Source: Terrimonas ginsenosidimutans (GTDB taxonomy: Bacteria > Bacteroidota > Bacteroidia > Chitinophagales > Chitinophagaceae). Taken from it: a stretch of 64,000 bases of DNA. The stretch covers positions 124,001 to 188,000 of the forward strand of contig NZ_JAKLTR010000011.1 in the NCBI RefSeq assembly GCF_022012415.1. Reading direction: 5' to 3'. The first letter of the stretch is position 1; every line of letters starts with the position of its first letter. Positions 35,644-43,726 of the stretch are shown piece after piece. The notes beneath the pieces were generated by a model, which saw nothing but the letters and a program-made list of their open reading frames with translations, searched no databases and was not told the origin of the DNA. The position numbers and the translations under genes are program-made.

Positions 35644-37491
35644 ATGAGCGACCCGATCAAACACGAATGCGGTTTAGCGTTCATCCGGTTAAGGAAACCC
35701 TTCTCATACTTTCAGCAAAGATATGGCACCGTCATGTGGGGGCTTAATAAGCTCTACCTGCTGATGGAAAAACAGCATAACCGCGGCCAGGATGGTGCGG
35801 GTGTGGCTGCCGTAAAACTGAATGTAGAGCCCGGTTATCCTTTTATGCACCGCCGCCGCAGTAATGCACCCCAGGCCATTGCAGATATTTTCGAACAGAT
35901 AGGATCTGAAGTTGCTGAGCTGGAGAAATACCATCCCGGCATCAAGTCTCACCCCGGACTGATGAAAGGACATGTTCCTTTCCTGGGAGAGATCCTGCTG
36001 GGGCATCTACGCTACGGTACACAGGGTAAAAATAAACTGGAATACTGCCACCCGTTCATCAACCGTGATACGGTTCCTGCCCGGAATCTTGCTCTGGCAG
36101 GTAACTTCAACCTGGTAAATACTGACGAATTGTTCACGCTGGTAGGTAAAGAGCCGAGTGAAAACATGCGATTCAGCGACCTCGCAGCGATGATCGAACT
36201 GATGCACAAGCATCTCTGCGATGCAGATGAAACCTCCCCTGAAAAGATGGACATCAAGAAGGTGCTGAAGAAAACACTGCCTTTGTTTGATGGAGGATTT
36301 CACGTTGGCGGCATGACTGGCGACGGAATCGGTTTTGTATTCCGCGATGCACACGGGATCCGGCCTTCTTACTACTATGTGGATGATGAAGTGGTGGTAG
36401 CAGCGTCAGAACGCGCTGCGATCCGCACAACCTTCAACGTCGCAGAGAACGAAGTGAAAGAACTGATGCCGGGACAGGCACTCATCGTTGATGAGAAAGG
36501 CGAGATCGAGATCTGCCAGGTACTTGAGCCGAAAGAAAGAAAAGCCTGCAGCTTTGAAAGAATTTACTTCTCGCGCGGCAGTGACGAAAAGATCTATAAA
36601 GAAAGAAAAGCATTGGGTTTCAACCTTAGTGAACCTGTGCTGAATATGATCGACAATGATCTGAAAAATACCATTTTCTCCTTTATCCCTAATACAGCCG
36701 AAGTGGCTTTCCTGGGAATGCAGAAAGGAATGGAGCGTTACCTGAACAAGATCAAACTTGAAAGGATCCTCAGCTGGAATAAAGACTATGATGCAGAGAA
36801 GCTGGAGGAAATGATCAACCGCAGGATCCGTGTTGAAAAGATCGCGATCAAAGACGTAAAGATGCGCACCTTCATTACTGAAGACGCAAGCCGCAACGAA
36901 ATGGTGCAGCACGTTTATGACATCACCTACGGTACTGTTCGCCCCGGCGAAGACACCTTAGTGGTAATAGATGACTCGATCGTTAGGGGAACAACATTAA
37001 AAGAAAGCATCATCCGGATGCTCGCAAGACTGAAGCCGAAACGCATCATCATTGTTTCTTCTTCTCCTCAGATCCGTTATCCTGACTGCTACGGTATAGA
37101 CATGAGCAAGATGGGCGATTTCATCGCATTCAATGCTGCTGTTGAGTTGCTGAAGGAAAGAGGGAAAACAGATGTTTTGCAGAAGATGCTGGATAAATGC
37201 AAACACCTGCAAAACAACAATCAACTGCACACAGAGAACGTGGTAAAAGAGTTGTATAAAGACTTTACTCCTGAAGAGATCTCTGACAAGATCGCTCAGC
37301 TGATCACTCCTCGTGATGTAAAGATCCCCGTTGATGTGCTTTTCCAGACCGTAGACGGACTGCATAATGCCTGCCCGAATAACCTTGGAGACTGGTACTT
37401 CACGGGTGATTATCCAACACCTGGCGGTAATAAAGTGGTGAATAAGGCTTTCATGAATTACATGGAAGGAAAGAATGAGAGGGGGTATTAA
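35644..37491 (+). CDS. Amidophosphoribosyltransferase family protein (PurF-like, long form)
   Basis: The start at 35644 (MSDPIKHECGLAF) fits a promoter element just upstream. The 615-residue protein has an N-terminal Ntn-type glutamine amidotransferase domain in which Cys9 is the candidate nucleophile, with KQHNRGQDGAG and LGHLRYGTQG conserved. A C-terminal phosphoribosyltransferase domain carries the PRPP loop VVIDDSIVRGTTL (~440-452). PurF makes phosphoribosylamine from PRPP and glutamine, the first step of purine synthesis. It is longer than E. coli PurF (~505 residues), with an extended C-terminus, a form common in Bacteroidota. Whether this copy is the main PurF cannot be told from one window. 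Confidence 0.87.
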   Translation: MSDPIKHECGLAFIRLRKPFSYFQQRYGTVMWGLNKLYLLMEKQHNRGQDGAGVAAVKLNVEPGYPFMHRRRSNAPQAIADIFEQIGSEVAELEKYHPGIKSHPGLMKGHVPFLGEILLGHLRYGTQGKNKLEYCHPFINRDTVPARNLALAGNFNLVNTDELFTLVGKEPSENMRFSDLAAMIELMHKHLCDADETSPEKMDIKKVLKKTLPLFDGGFHVGGMTGDGIGFVFRDAHGIRPSYYYVDDEVVVAASERAAIRTTFNVAENEVKELMPGQALIVDEKGEIEICQVLEPKERKACSFERIYFSRGSDEKIYKERKALGFNLSEPVLNMIDNDLKNTIFSFIPNTAEVAFLGMQKGMERYLNKIKLERILSWNKDYDAEKLEEMINRRIRVEKIAIKDVKMRTFITEDASRNEMVQHVYDITYGTVRPGEDTLVVIDDSIVRGTTLKESIIRMLARLKPKRIIIVSSSPQIRYPDCYGIDMSKMGDFIAFNAAVELLKERGKTDVLQKMLDKCKHLQNNNQLHTENVVKELYKDFTPEEISDKIAQLITPRDVKIPVDVLFQTVDGLHNACPNNLGDWYFTGDYPTPGGNKVVNKAFMNYMEGKNERGY

Positions 37492-37533
37492 GGAGAAGAA
37501 GTTTAATAGTTTAAAAGTTTAATAGCTTCAGGT

Positions 37534-37600
37534 TTTAATGGTTTGAGTGTTTAAAGGTCAATGGCAATTGCTATGACTTTTAAACACTCAAACCATTAAA
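37534..37600. repeat. TTTAAAnG-class inverted repeat after the PurF-like gene
   Basis: Arms 37534-37560 and 37574-37600 are 27 bp with one mismatch (GGTTTGAGTGTTTAAA core). They are embedded in a wider array of TTTAATAG/TTTAAAAG units spanning 37500-37635. It lies between the PurF-like stop and the SixA-like start and probably forms a terminator-like hairpin. Confidence 0.75.
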
Positions 37601-37649
37601 CTTTAAACCCCGACTGCTTCCCTTTTTAAACTTTCCCTATCTTTCCTCT

Positions 37650-38159
37650 ATGAGCAAACAACTCCTCCTCATCCGTCATGCAAAGAGCAGCTGGGCTGAT
37701 TTTTCTGTAAAAGATTTTGACAGGCCATTGAATGACCGCGGAAAGCGTGATGCGCCGGTGATGGCACAGCGTCTGCTGGACAAGAAGATTACGATCGACG
37801 CGTTTGTGGCGAGTCCGGCAAAGCGTGCAAAGAAAACAGCTGAGTATTTTATTTCGGCGTACGACCGACAAAAGAGTGAGATCATTTTTATTGATGAGTT
37901 ATATCTTGCCACACCAGTTGTATTTGAATCAGTGATCGCGCAGCTGGACGACCGTTATAATACAATTGCAGTATTCTCGCATAATAATGGCATTACTGAT
38001 TATGCAAACACGCTTACTCATACACGAGTGGATGAAATGCCGACCTGCGCAATCTTTGCGGTGAAGGCAACAGCAAGTAGCTGGAAGGATTTCACAGCGG
38101 CTGAGAAAGAGTTTTTGTTTTTTGATTACCCAAAGTCTGATCGGGTAGAGGAGTCTTGA
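37650..38159 (+). CDS. SixA-like histidine phosphatase
   Basis: This 169-residue cytosolic protein of the histidine phosphatase (phosphoglycerate mutase-like) superfamily has the signature LLLIRHAKSSW with the phospho-acceptor His10 and a second conserved His in FSHNNGITDYAN. Short size and RHAKSSW-type motif place it with SixA, which in E. coli removes phosphate from phosphohistidine in HPt domains. That makes a link with the HPt-bearing hybrid kinase conceivable, but there is no genomic linkage to support it. It is convergent with the next glycosyltransferase gene. Confidence 0.88.
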   Translation: MSKQLLLIRHAKSSWADFSVKDFDRPLNDRGKRDAPVMAQRLLDKKITIDAFVASPAKRAKKTAEYFISAYDRQKSEIIFIDELYLATPVVFESVIAQLDDRYNTIAVFSHNNGITDYANTLTHTRVDEMPTCAIFAVKATASSWKDFTAAEKEFLFFDYPKSDRVEES

Positions 38160-38169
38160 TATTGAATTG

Positions 38170-38290
38170 CGTAGGAGTAACGCGGCGATGCGCAACGATG
38201 CGCGGCGATATGCGGAGAAAGACAATTTTATCCCGGGCTGTTTTCGCTGTGTCCGTTGCGGATCGCCGCGTTCGCCGCGTTACTCCTACG
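38170..38290. repeat. Palindrome of CGATGCGC-type units between convergent genes
   Basis: The outer arms CGTAGGAGTAACGCGGCGA (38170-38188) and its exact reverse complement (38272-38290) flank tandem ~10-base units (CGATGCGCAA, CGATGCGCGG, CGATATGCGG) and a partly complementary right half. It fills almost the whole 138-bp gap between two convergent stops, so a bidirectional terminator role is likely. Confidence 0.8.
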
Positions 38291-38297
38291 CCAAGTA

Positions 38298-39425
38298 TCA
38301 CACAAACACCTTACGAACCAGTTGCTCCACCACTTCTGCAACTGTATTTCTGTTGTTGTCAAATGGCCGGTATGTATAATCAGATGCAATTGACAATGCC
38401 CGTTCCAGTGTAAAATCCTTTTGTGAAATGAATGGCGCAAAGCCATTATTGTGAAGATGCTGTGCAAGGTACTCTTGTTCGGGTTGCCCCGGAGTGGGAA
38501 CCAGGATCGCTTTCTTTCCCATTTTCGCAAGGTCCATTACAGTGGAGTATCCGCTTCTGCAGATCACCCATTCGGCTTTGCCGAGTTCTTCAGCGAACGC
38601 TTGTGAACCAAGATGGTTGAAAAAGCGGATATCATTAGTGGAAGGCATCAGTCGGTCCGAATCAGGTAGTCCGCGGACAACAGTTGCTGTTCCTTTGTAA
38701 TTGAACAGATCATTGATCAGCCGGTCTTCCCAGATGGTCCGTTGTGGCTCGGGGCCCGATAAGGAGATGAACAGGTGCCGTTGTGTGATCGGAGTGTTGT
38801 TTTGCTGAAGTCTGGACAGGATGCCGGTATAGAAACAGGGAATATCAGGGAAAACGATGGGATGAGCAAGCGAGCCTGCCAGGTTGGGTTCTGTTTTATA
38901 ATCCGGGATCCAGCATTCCTGGAACCTGCGGATGAACTGGTAGTTCATCCGCTGTGCCTGTTTATCAAGCCATTTGCCCAATGAAGTTTTAATGGTCAGT
39001 TGGTGGGTGATAAAGACGCAGGGGACGCCGGGATGGGACAATCCAAATCGGTTGTCGCTGATCACCAGGTCGAATTGATGCTGTTCGATCATAGCGGAAA
39101 GCCATTTCTTCTCGCGCTGTACGGAACCCCACAGACCCGGCATTTGGCGCAGCAATGCCCGCCAGAGACCGGATGCCTTTTTGGAATACCTTACCCTGTA
39201 ACCCCGGAGCGGCAGAAATGGAAGACCGGGAAACTCCTGCCTGAGCAAATGTTCCTGGGAGCGTTCTCCGGCCAGCCAGACGTCTGCCTGTTGTTTCTGT
39301 AATTCGTAAATAACAGGAATACAACGTGTGGCGTGTCCGAGGCCCCAATCGAGCGGGGCAACGAGCACGCGGGGACGATCATGCCGGTTCTTTACTACGT
39401 GTTTATCGGAAGAAAATTTTGCCAT
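38298..39425 (-). CDS. GT-B glycosyltransferase (GT28 C-terminal-like)
   Basis: This 375-residue cytosolic or membrane-associated protein has a GT-B fold pattern. The N-terminal Rossmann start is VLVAPLDWGLGHATRCIPV, where the GLGHATR motif contacts donor or acceptor, and a MurG/GT28-like C-terminal half has ICRSGYSTVMDLAKMGKKAILVPTPGQPEQEYLA. The latter is the donor-nucleotide-binding pattern of family 28. It is probably involved in a glycolipid or cell-surface glycan; the substrate is unknown. The start follows the conserved block by about 18 residues, as expected. It is divergent from a small lipoprotein gene. Confidence 0.83.
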   Translation of the reverse strand: MAKFSSDKHVVKNRHDRPRVLVAPLDWGLGHATRCIPVIYELQKQQADVWLAGERSQEHLLRQEFPGLPFLPLRGYRVRYSKKASGLWRALLRQMPGLWGSVQREKKWLSAMIEQHQFDLVISDNRFGLSHPGVPCVFITHQLTIKTSLGKWLDKQAQRMNYQFIRRFQECWIPDYKTEPNLAGSLAHPIVFPDIPCFYTGILSRLQQNNTPITQRHLFISLSGPEPQRTIWEDRLINDLFNYKGTATVVRGLPDSDRLMPSTNDIRFFNHLGSQAFAEELGKAEWVICRSGYSTVMDLAKMGKKAILVPTPGQPEQEYLAQHLHNNGFAPFISQKDFTLERALSIASDYTYRPFDNNRNTVAEVVEQLVRKVFV

Positions 39426-39483
39426 TTTATCCCCGCTGTATACTATTTTGGTCGTAAAATAGTTTTAAATTACAACTCTTAAA

Positions 39484-39630
39484 ATGAAGACGATAAATAA
39501 AATAGCATTATTGCTTTTGCTGGCAGGCATGGTTGTTGTCTCTGCGTGTAACAAGAACTATTATTCAGGCAATGGTAAGGGTGGAGGCGGTTGCGGCTGT
39601 CCGAGCCATAAAGGAATGTCAGGCTATTAA
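39484..39630 (+). CDS. Small Gly/Cys-rich lipoprotein (48 aa)
   Basis: This short gene starts MKTINKIALLLLLAGMVVV, has the lipobox VVVSAC with the acylated Cys22, and then a tiny mature part NKNYYSGNGKGGGGCGCPSH ending in KGMSGY. The Gly run with CGCPSH suggests metal or thiol chemistry, but no family is recognised. It is 13 bp upstream of another small gene and divergent from the glycosyltransferase. The clean lipoprotein signal argues that it is real despite its size. Confidence 0.7.
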   Translation: MKTINKIALLLLLAGMVVVSACNKNYYSGNGKGGGGCGCPSHKGMSGY

Positions 39631-39643
39631 CTTTTAAAAGGCG

Positions 39644-39886
39644 ATGAAGATGCCCAACCGTGATTTACTGGTATTGCTGAAGAATGAATTCATGAGCCAA
39701 CAGGCGATTGACCATGAGGTGGAATGTTTAAATGATATCCTGCTGATTGCTGAGTCTGACGAGCACTTTTGTGTTGCACATGAATTGGTGAACAGGAACA
39801 AGATCACTTCGAAACCTGCAAGAATATTAAAAGCGATCCGCTTTTCCGAGCTTAAGCCGTTCCGGTTTCTGATCAATAAGAATTAA
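39644..39886 (+). CDS. Small hypothetical protein
   Basis: This 80-residue cytosolic protein (MKMPNRDLLVLLKNEF...) has no signal peptide, membrane segment or known motif. It is predicted largely helical, with one Cys near the front (DHEVECLNDILL) and another in HFCVAHELVN. Its start lies 13 bp after the small lipoprotein, so the two are probably co-transcribed. A second possible start is ATG 39650. Its 3' end is followed by a TTTAAAnG-class palindrome. No function can be proposed. Confidence 0.6.
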   Translation: MKMPNRDLLVLLKNEFMSQQAIDHEVECLNDILLIAESDEHFCVAHELVNRNKITSKPARILKAIRFSELKPFRFLINKN

Positions 39887-39911
39887 CCTCAACATATGAG
39901 TTTAAAAGTTT

Positions 39912-39965
39912 AAAGGTTTAATAGTTTAAAGTTTGAGAAATCAACTTTTAAACTATTAAACCTTT
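39912..39965. repeat. TTTAAAnG-class inverted repeat between convergent genes
   Basis: A perfect 19-bp pair, AAAGGTTTAATAGTTTAAA (39912-39930) with its complement at 39947-39965, sits in a longer run of TTTAAAAG units from 39899 to ~39973. It separates the stop of the small hypothetical gene from the opposing aminotransferase stop, so it probably terminates both. Confidence 0.8.
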
Positions 39966-39992
39966 CACTTTTTTAACAATGCTACTCCGGCC

Positions 39993-41249
39993 TTATTTCA
40001 ACTTCGACAGTGCTTCCCTGAGTTTGCCGATCATTTCGCTGATCTGCTCTTTTTTGCAGGTGCCTACGCTGAGCCGGTACCAGGCTGAATCTTTGCTTGC
40101 ACCGAATGCATAGAAAGGAACAACGGCGAGTTTTGCCTCATTCAATATATAAGCGGTCACTTCAGATTGATCTTTCAGTGTGTTGCCTTCCGCGGTTGTT
40201 TTGCCGGCGAGGTCAATTTTGATGGTAAGGTAGATCGCAGCTTCCGGCGCGATAGCATCTACAGGCAGTCCCTCTTTTTTGAGTTGCATGAAGCCATCGT
40301 AAATGCTGCGAAGTCTTTCTTCGATCTCGCTTTTAAAGTTACCCAGGTAGCTTTTGATCGCATCACGTTGTGCAAGGAATTGTGCGGTCGCTTTCTGTTC
40401 AGCCATTGGAGCCCATGCACCGAGATGCGATAAGATCGCGTTCATTTTTTTGATGATCGTTGCAGGCCCAAAGCTCCAGCCTACTCTCACACCCGTTGCT
40501 GCAAAAACCTTACTGACCGCATCGATAAAGATGGTGTATTCACGCATCTCAGGTCTCAGCGAAACTGGGTTATAATGTTCTATCTTTCCGTAAGTCAGGT
40601 GCCAGTACATCTGATCATACATCACATAAAGTTTCTTTTCACCGTCACCACGGCGTTTATTTTCCTCGATCACAAGGTCACAGATCGCTTCAAGATCTTT
40701 TTTCTTGAAGGTCGTACCTGTCGGATTTTGTGGTGAACACAAAGCGATCAGAGACGCCTCTTTTACATAGGGCCTGATATCATCGGCTGAAGGCATAAAG
40801 TTGTTTTCTGCTTTTGCCTCCACAACCACGTGTTGTCCTTCTACGAAATGTGTATAGTGATTATTATTCCAGCTTGGAACGGCATAAACGATCTTATCGC
40901 CTTTATCACAGATCGCCCTGAATAAAGAATAGATCAGGGGACGCCCGCCGGACGCCACCAGCACTTCACTTACACCATAATCAAGTCCCTCTGTTTCTTT
41001 GGTAAACGAAGAAATAGCTTCGCGAAGGTCAAGATTGCCTTCAGCAGCCGGGTAATTGGTGAAATGCTTGCGGTAAGCTTCCACGATCGCATCTTCAAGT
41101 TCTTTTGGTATCGGAAAAATGGAAGGGTCAAAATCCCCCACTGTGAAATTGTAAATGCGTTCACCCTGACGGATCTTTTCCCTGATCTCGCCACCCAGTT
41201 TCACGATTTCCGACCCGATCAGCGTTTCCGATAAATGCGAAAGTTTCAT
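39993..41249 (-). CDS. Class I/II aminotransferase (aspartate aminotransferase-like)
   Basis: This 418-residue PLP enzyme of fold type I has NPTG (175-178), the ring-nitrogen Asp212 (VMYDQMYW) and the Schiff-base Lys247 (DAVSKVFAATGVRVGW). A C-terminal Arg in WYRLSVGTCKKEQI fits carboxylate binding. Family members transfer amino groups between aspartate or other amino acids and 2-oxo acids. The exact substrate is not evident. It is monocistronic, flanked on both sides by TTTAAAnG-class palindromes. The N-terminal start MKLSHLSETLIGSEI is typical. Confidence 0.87.
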   Translation of the reverse strand: MKLSHLSETLIGSEIVKLGGEIREKIRQGERIYNFTVGDFDPSIFPIPKELEDAIVEAYRKHFTNYPAAEGNLDLREAISSFTKETEGLDYGVSEVLVASGGRPLIYSLFRAICDKGDKIVYAVPSWNNNHYTHFVEGQHVVVEAKAENNFMPSADDIRPYVKEASLIALCSPQNPTGTTFKKKDLEAICDLVIEENKRRGDGEKKLYVMYDQMYWHLTYGKIEHYNPVSLRPEMREYTIFIDAVSKVFAATGVRVGWSFGPATIIKKMNAILSHLGAWAPMAEQKATAQFLAQRDAIKSYLGNFKSEIEERLRSIYDGFMQLKKEGLPVDAIAPEAAIYLTIKIDLAGKTTAEGNTLKDQSEVTAYILNEAKLAVVPFYAFGASKDSAWYRLSVGTCKKEQISEMIGKLREALSKLK

Positions 41250-41346
41250 CCTTGAATTTTTTAAAAATTAACGATCGTTAGCGTTTTCGTCCGCAAAGCT
41301 AAGAGATTAAGCGGTGAAAAAGAGGGGAAAGAGTTCAGGCCTCGTG

Positions 41347-41433
41347 GTTTTAAAGTTTAAAGGTTTAATAGTTTACAAGTTGAGGGAACGCCCCTGGCAA
41401 CCTTTAAACTATTAAACCTTTAAACTTTAAAAC
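41347..41433. repeat. Perfect 29-bp TTTAAAGG-class inverted repeat
   Basis: The arms 41347-41375 and 41405-41433 are exact reverse complements over 29 bp and consist of TTTAAAG/TTTAATAG units. It lies 16 bp past the stop of the leftward msrB and upstream of the aminotransferase, so it probably acts as the msrB terminator. Confidence 0.85.
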
Positions 41434-41449
41434 TATCAGAATGTGCGGA

Positions 41450-42037
41450 TTACTCGTCTTTTTTGGCTTTATCCTGGTAGGTTTTTTCTGCTTCTTTTGC
41501 TTTTTCGAAATCAAGGACAACCCCATTGATACAGTATCTCAGGCCGGTAGGAGGTGGGCCATCTTCGAATACGTGACCGAGGTGGGCCTTGCATCGGCCG
41601 CATTGTACTTCGACGCGTTCCATACCGTGAGTATTGTCGGGAGTATAAATGATGCTCGTTTTGCTGATCGGCTGATAAAAACTCGGCCAGCCGCAACCAC
41701 TTTCGAATTTTGTATCACTTTGGAACAAAGCATTCCCACAGGCTGCGCAGTAATAAGTTCCCTTGTCTTTCAAGGCTTCGTACTTGCTGGTCCAGGGGCG
41801 TTCTGTGCCTTTTTGCCTTGCGATATAATACACATCTTCCGGCAGGATCTTCTTCCATTCAGCTTCACTGATCTCTACTTTGGACGTATCTGACTGAGAA
41901 TAGACGGGGTTATTTTTCTTTGTTGAATCCATTTCTTTTCCTGCTTTATTGGTTGAATTATTGGTTTGAGAGTAACTGCATTGCTGCAGCAAACCCACAA
42001 AAGCCAGTATTAAAATATTCCTGAGCATCGGTATCAT
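41450..42037 (-). CDS. msrB: Peptide-methionine (R)-S-oxide reductase MsrB, lipoprotein form
   Basis: The start is placed at 42037 (MIPMLRN...; 42028 is also possible), 14 bp after a TAAATTTG promoter element. A frame extending to 42121 would cover the promoter. Residues 1-20 form a lipoprotein signal (FVGLLQQC, Cys20), so the enzyme is exported. The SelR domain spans ~55-185 with zinc cysteines CAAC (97/100) and CGRC (146/149), GCGWPSF, HLGHVF and the catalytic Cys169 in RYCINGV. It reduces R-methionine sulfoxide in envelope proteins. The electron donor is not adjacent. Confidence 0.93.
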   Translation of the reverse strand: MIPMLRNILILAFVGLLQQCSYSQTNNSTNKAGKEMDSTKKNNPVYSQSDTSKVEISEAEWKKILPEDVYYIARQKGTERPWTSKYEALKDKGTYYCAACGNALFQSDTKFESGCGWPSFYQPISKTSIIYTPDNTHGMERVEVQCGRCKAHLGHVFEDGPPPTGLRYCINGVVLDFEKAKEAEKTYQDKAKKDE

Positions 42038-42050
42038 ATAACTGTTTAAC

Positions 42051-42058
42051 AAATTTAC
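42051..42058 (-). promoter_or_regulatory. -7 promoter element of msrB
   Basis: TAAATTTG on the minus strand fits TAnnTTTG and sits 14 bp from the chosen start, which helps to exclude the longer 42121 start. Confidence 0.5.
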
Positions 42059-42160
42059 GTCCAGCTTGTTTGACTGGATTTTTTTAGGTTGCCACCTTAA
42101 CATCTCCTTAGAAAACATCAATGAATTTACCGGATCGCCGGATTATTTAGGCGGTTACGT

Positions 42161-42168
42161 TATATTTG
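42161..42168 (+). promoter_or_regulatory. -7 promoter element of adk
   Basis: TATATTTG, an exact TAnnTTTG match, lies 26 bp before the adk ATG (42194). Confidence 0.55.
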
Positions 42169-42193
42169 TTGCTCATTAAGGCTTATTGCAAAT

Positions 42194-42772
42194 ATGTTTA
42201 ATTTGATCTTATTTGGTCCGCCTGGTAGCGGAAAAGGTACACAGTCGGCTAAATTGGTTGAAAAATATGGTCTGATCCACCTTTCCACGGGGGATTTACT
42301 CAGAAAAGAATTAAAATTAAAGACTCCACTTGGAGTTGAAGCACAGCAGTTTATTGACAAAGGGCAGCTAGTTCCGGATGAAGTTGTGATCGGCATGATC
42401 AGCTCGGCGCTCGATGAAAATGCAAGTGCCCGTGGATTTCTGTTCGACGGCTTTCCCCGCACAACGGCGCAGGCTGAAGCGTTGGACAAACTGCTTGAGT
42501 TGAAAAAATCTTCCATCGCCCTGGTTCTGTTCCTTGATGTAAATGAAGAAGAACTGATCCAGCGTTTGATCAACCGGGCTAAAACTTCCGGTCGCAGCGA
42601 CGATGCGGACGAAACTATCCAGCGGAAACGCCAGGATGTTTACCGTAAAGAGACTTTGCCTGTGGCTGCTCATTACGACAAATTCAAAAAAGTGATCCAT
42701 GTGGATGGAATGGCGGAGATTGATGTGGTATTCTCTGGTCTGACCTCCCATATCGACAAAAAGATAGCCTGA
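42194..42772 (+). CDS. adk: Adenylate kinase
   Basis: This 192-residue cytosolic enzyme equilibrates ATP + AMP with two ADP. It has the P-loop GPPGSGKGTQ (8-17), the AMP-binding STGDLLR, GFPRTTAQAE and the Arg-rich RAKTSGRSDD segment. The LID is the short type (no zinc-finger LID), usual for Bacteroidota and shorter than E. coli Adk (214). It is monocistronic, with its own promoter element and a strong terminator just after the stop. Confidence 0.96.
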   Translation: MFNLILFGPPGSGKGTQSAKLVEKYGLIHLSTGDLLRKELKLKTPLGVEAQQFIDKGQLVPDEVVIGMISSALDENASARGFLFDGFPRTTAQAEALDKLLELKKSSIALVLFLDVNEEELIQRLINRAKTSGRSDDADETIQRKRQDVYRKETLPVAAHYDKFKKVIHVDGMAEIDVVFSGLTSHIDKKIA

Positions 42773-42784
42773 TCTGTTTATCTG

Positions 42785-42839
42785 ACCGGCGCAGCGATCG
42801 TGAGCATTGATATCACGATCCTGCGCCGGTTTGTTTTTT
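42785..42839 (+). terminator. Intrinsic terminator of adk
   Basis: ACCGGCGCAG plus CGATCGTGA (42785-42803) pairs with TCACGATC plus CTGCGCCGGT (42813-42830) with one bulged C, followed by TTGTTTTTT. It lies 12 bp past the stop. Confidence 0.92.
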
Positions 42840-42880
42840 ACAATCGCTGGGCGTAGCTTAGTCAGGAAATGCCCGATCGT

Positions 42881-43022
42881 TGTTCGATGGTCGATGTCAA
42901 ATGGTTGGATCGGAGGAAGGAGACGTCTGAAAAAATAAATGCCTCATACCAGCGTGGTTTATTTTCAAGGTCTTTACTAAAATAAAATCGAGCATCGAGC
43001 ATCGACCATTGGCCATCGAACA
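42881..43022. repeat. GNTCGAT-heptamer inverted repeat
   Basis: The left block has TGTTCGATGGTCGATG (42881-42896). The right block (~42987-43022) is a tandem heptamer run of ATCGAGC/ATCGACC/ATCGAAC units whose complement restores the left sequence with one unit more. It lies in the adk to DinB-like gap and resembles in build, but not in sequence, the CCGTTNN palindromes. Confidence 0.75.
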
Positions 43023-43063
43023 AATGCCTGACCGTTTCATTAATTAGGACAACAACTTGCCAC

Positions 43064-43537
43064 ATGAGTTTCGAAAAGGAAAACTTTCTTCGCACGCGTT
43101 TTATACGCCACCTGCAACAACTGGATGGATCTGCTCCGCCGCTTTGGGGAAAGATGTCTGTACAGCAGATGATCGAACATTTTGGGGGAGATGTGCTGCA
43201 GGTAGCGAATGGCAGGCTTGTTATAGAAATGTTCACCCCGGCAGATCAGCTGCCACAGATGATTGAGTTTCTGCTGAGCGAGAAACCTTTCAAAAAGAAT
43301 TTGCGTAACCCGCTGCTGGGAGAAGAGCCTTTACCGCTCCGTTTTAATACCGTTCAGGCGTCAATCGCCAATTTGCATGGCGAACTGATCCATTTCTTTG
43401 AGGTATTTGAGCAAAAACCAATGATGACCACATTGAACCCCATCTTCGGGCCATTGAATTTCGACCAGAATGTACAGCTGCTGTACAAACATGCCCTGCA
43501 TCATCTTCGCCAGTTCGGTGTTAACCCGTACATATAA
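43064..43537 (+). CDS. DinB-like/DUF1569 family protein
   Basis: This 157-residue cytosolic helical protein has conserved histidines in WGKMSVQQMIEHFGGD and KHALHHLRQFG near the C-terminus. These are the metal-binding positions expected in DinB-superfamily four-helix bundles. The PIFGPLNFDQNVQLL block matches the DUF1569 subgroup. Many members are thiol-dependent S-transferases or have unknown function; no substrate is suggested by the neighbours. It starts 42 bp after the heptamer palindrome and is convergent with a lipoprotein gene. Confidence 0.8.
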   Translation: MSFEKENFLRTRFIRHLQQLDGSAPPLWGKMSVQQMIEHFGGDVLQVANGRLVIEMFTPADQLPQMIEFLLSEKPFKKNLRNPLLGEEPLPLRFNTVQASIANLHGELIHFFEVFEQKPMMTTLNPIFGPLNFDQNVQLLYKHALHHLRQFGVNPYI

Positions 43538-43726
43538 TTTAATTGACGCAACGAACCGCCGTTCTCGATGGCGGATGAACGAATGGTCACTGGCTGAAAG
43601 TTGGTGTCATTTGTGATGCACTTTGCTGCCGGCCTGCGCTGCCTGTCAGGGTTAACCCTCCTGGTCATTCGCATCCGGCCAATGCTTCTCGGAACAAACG
43701 GAATCCGGCGGGATCATGAGGTTGAA

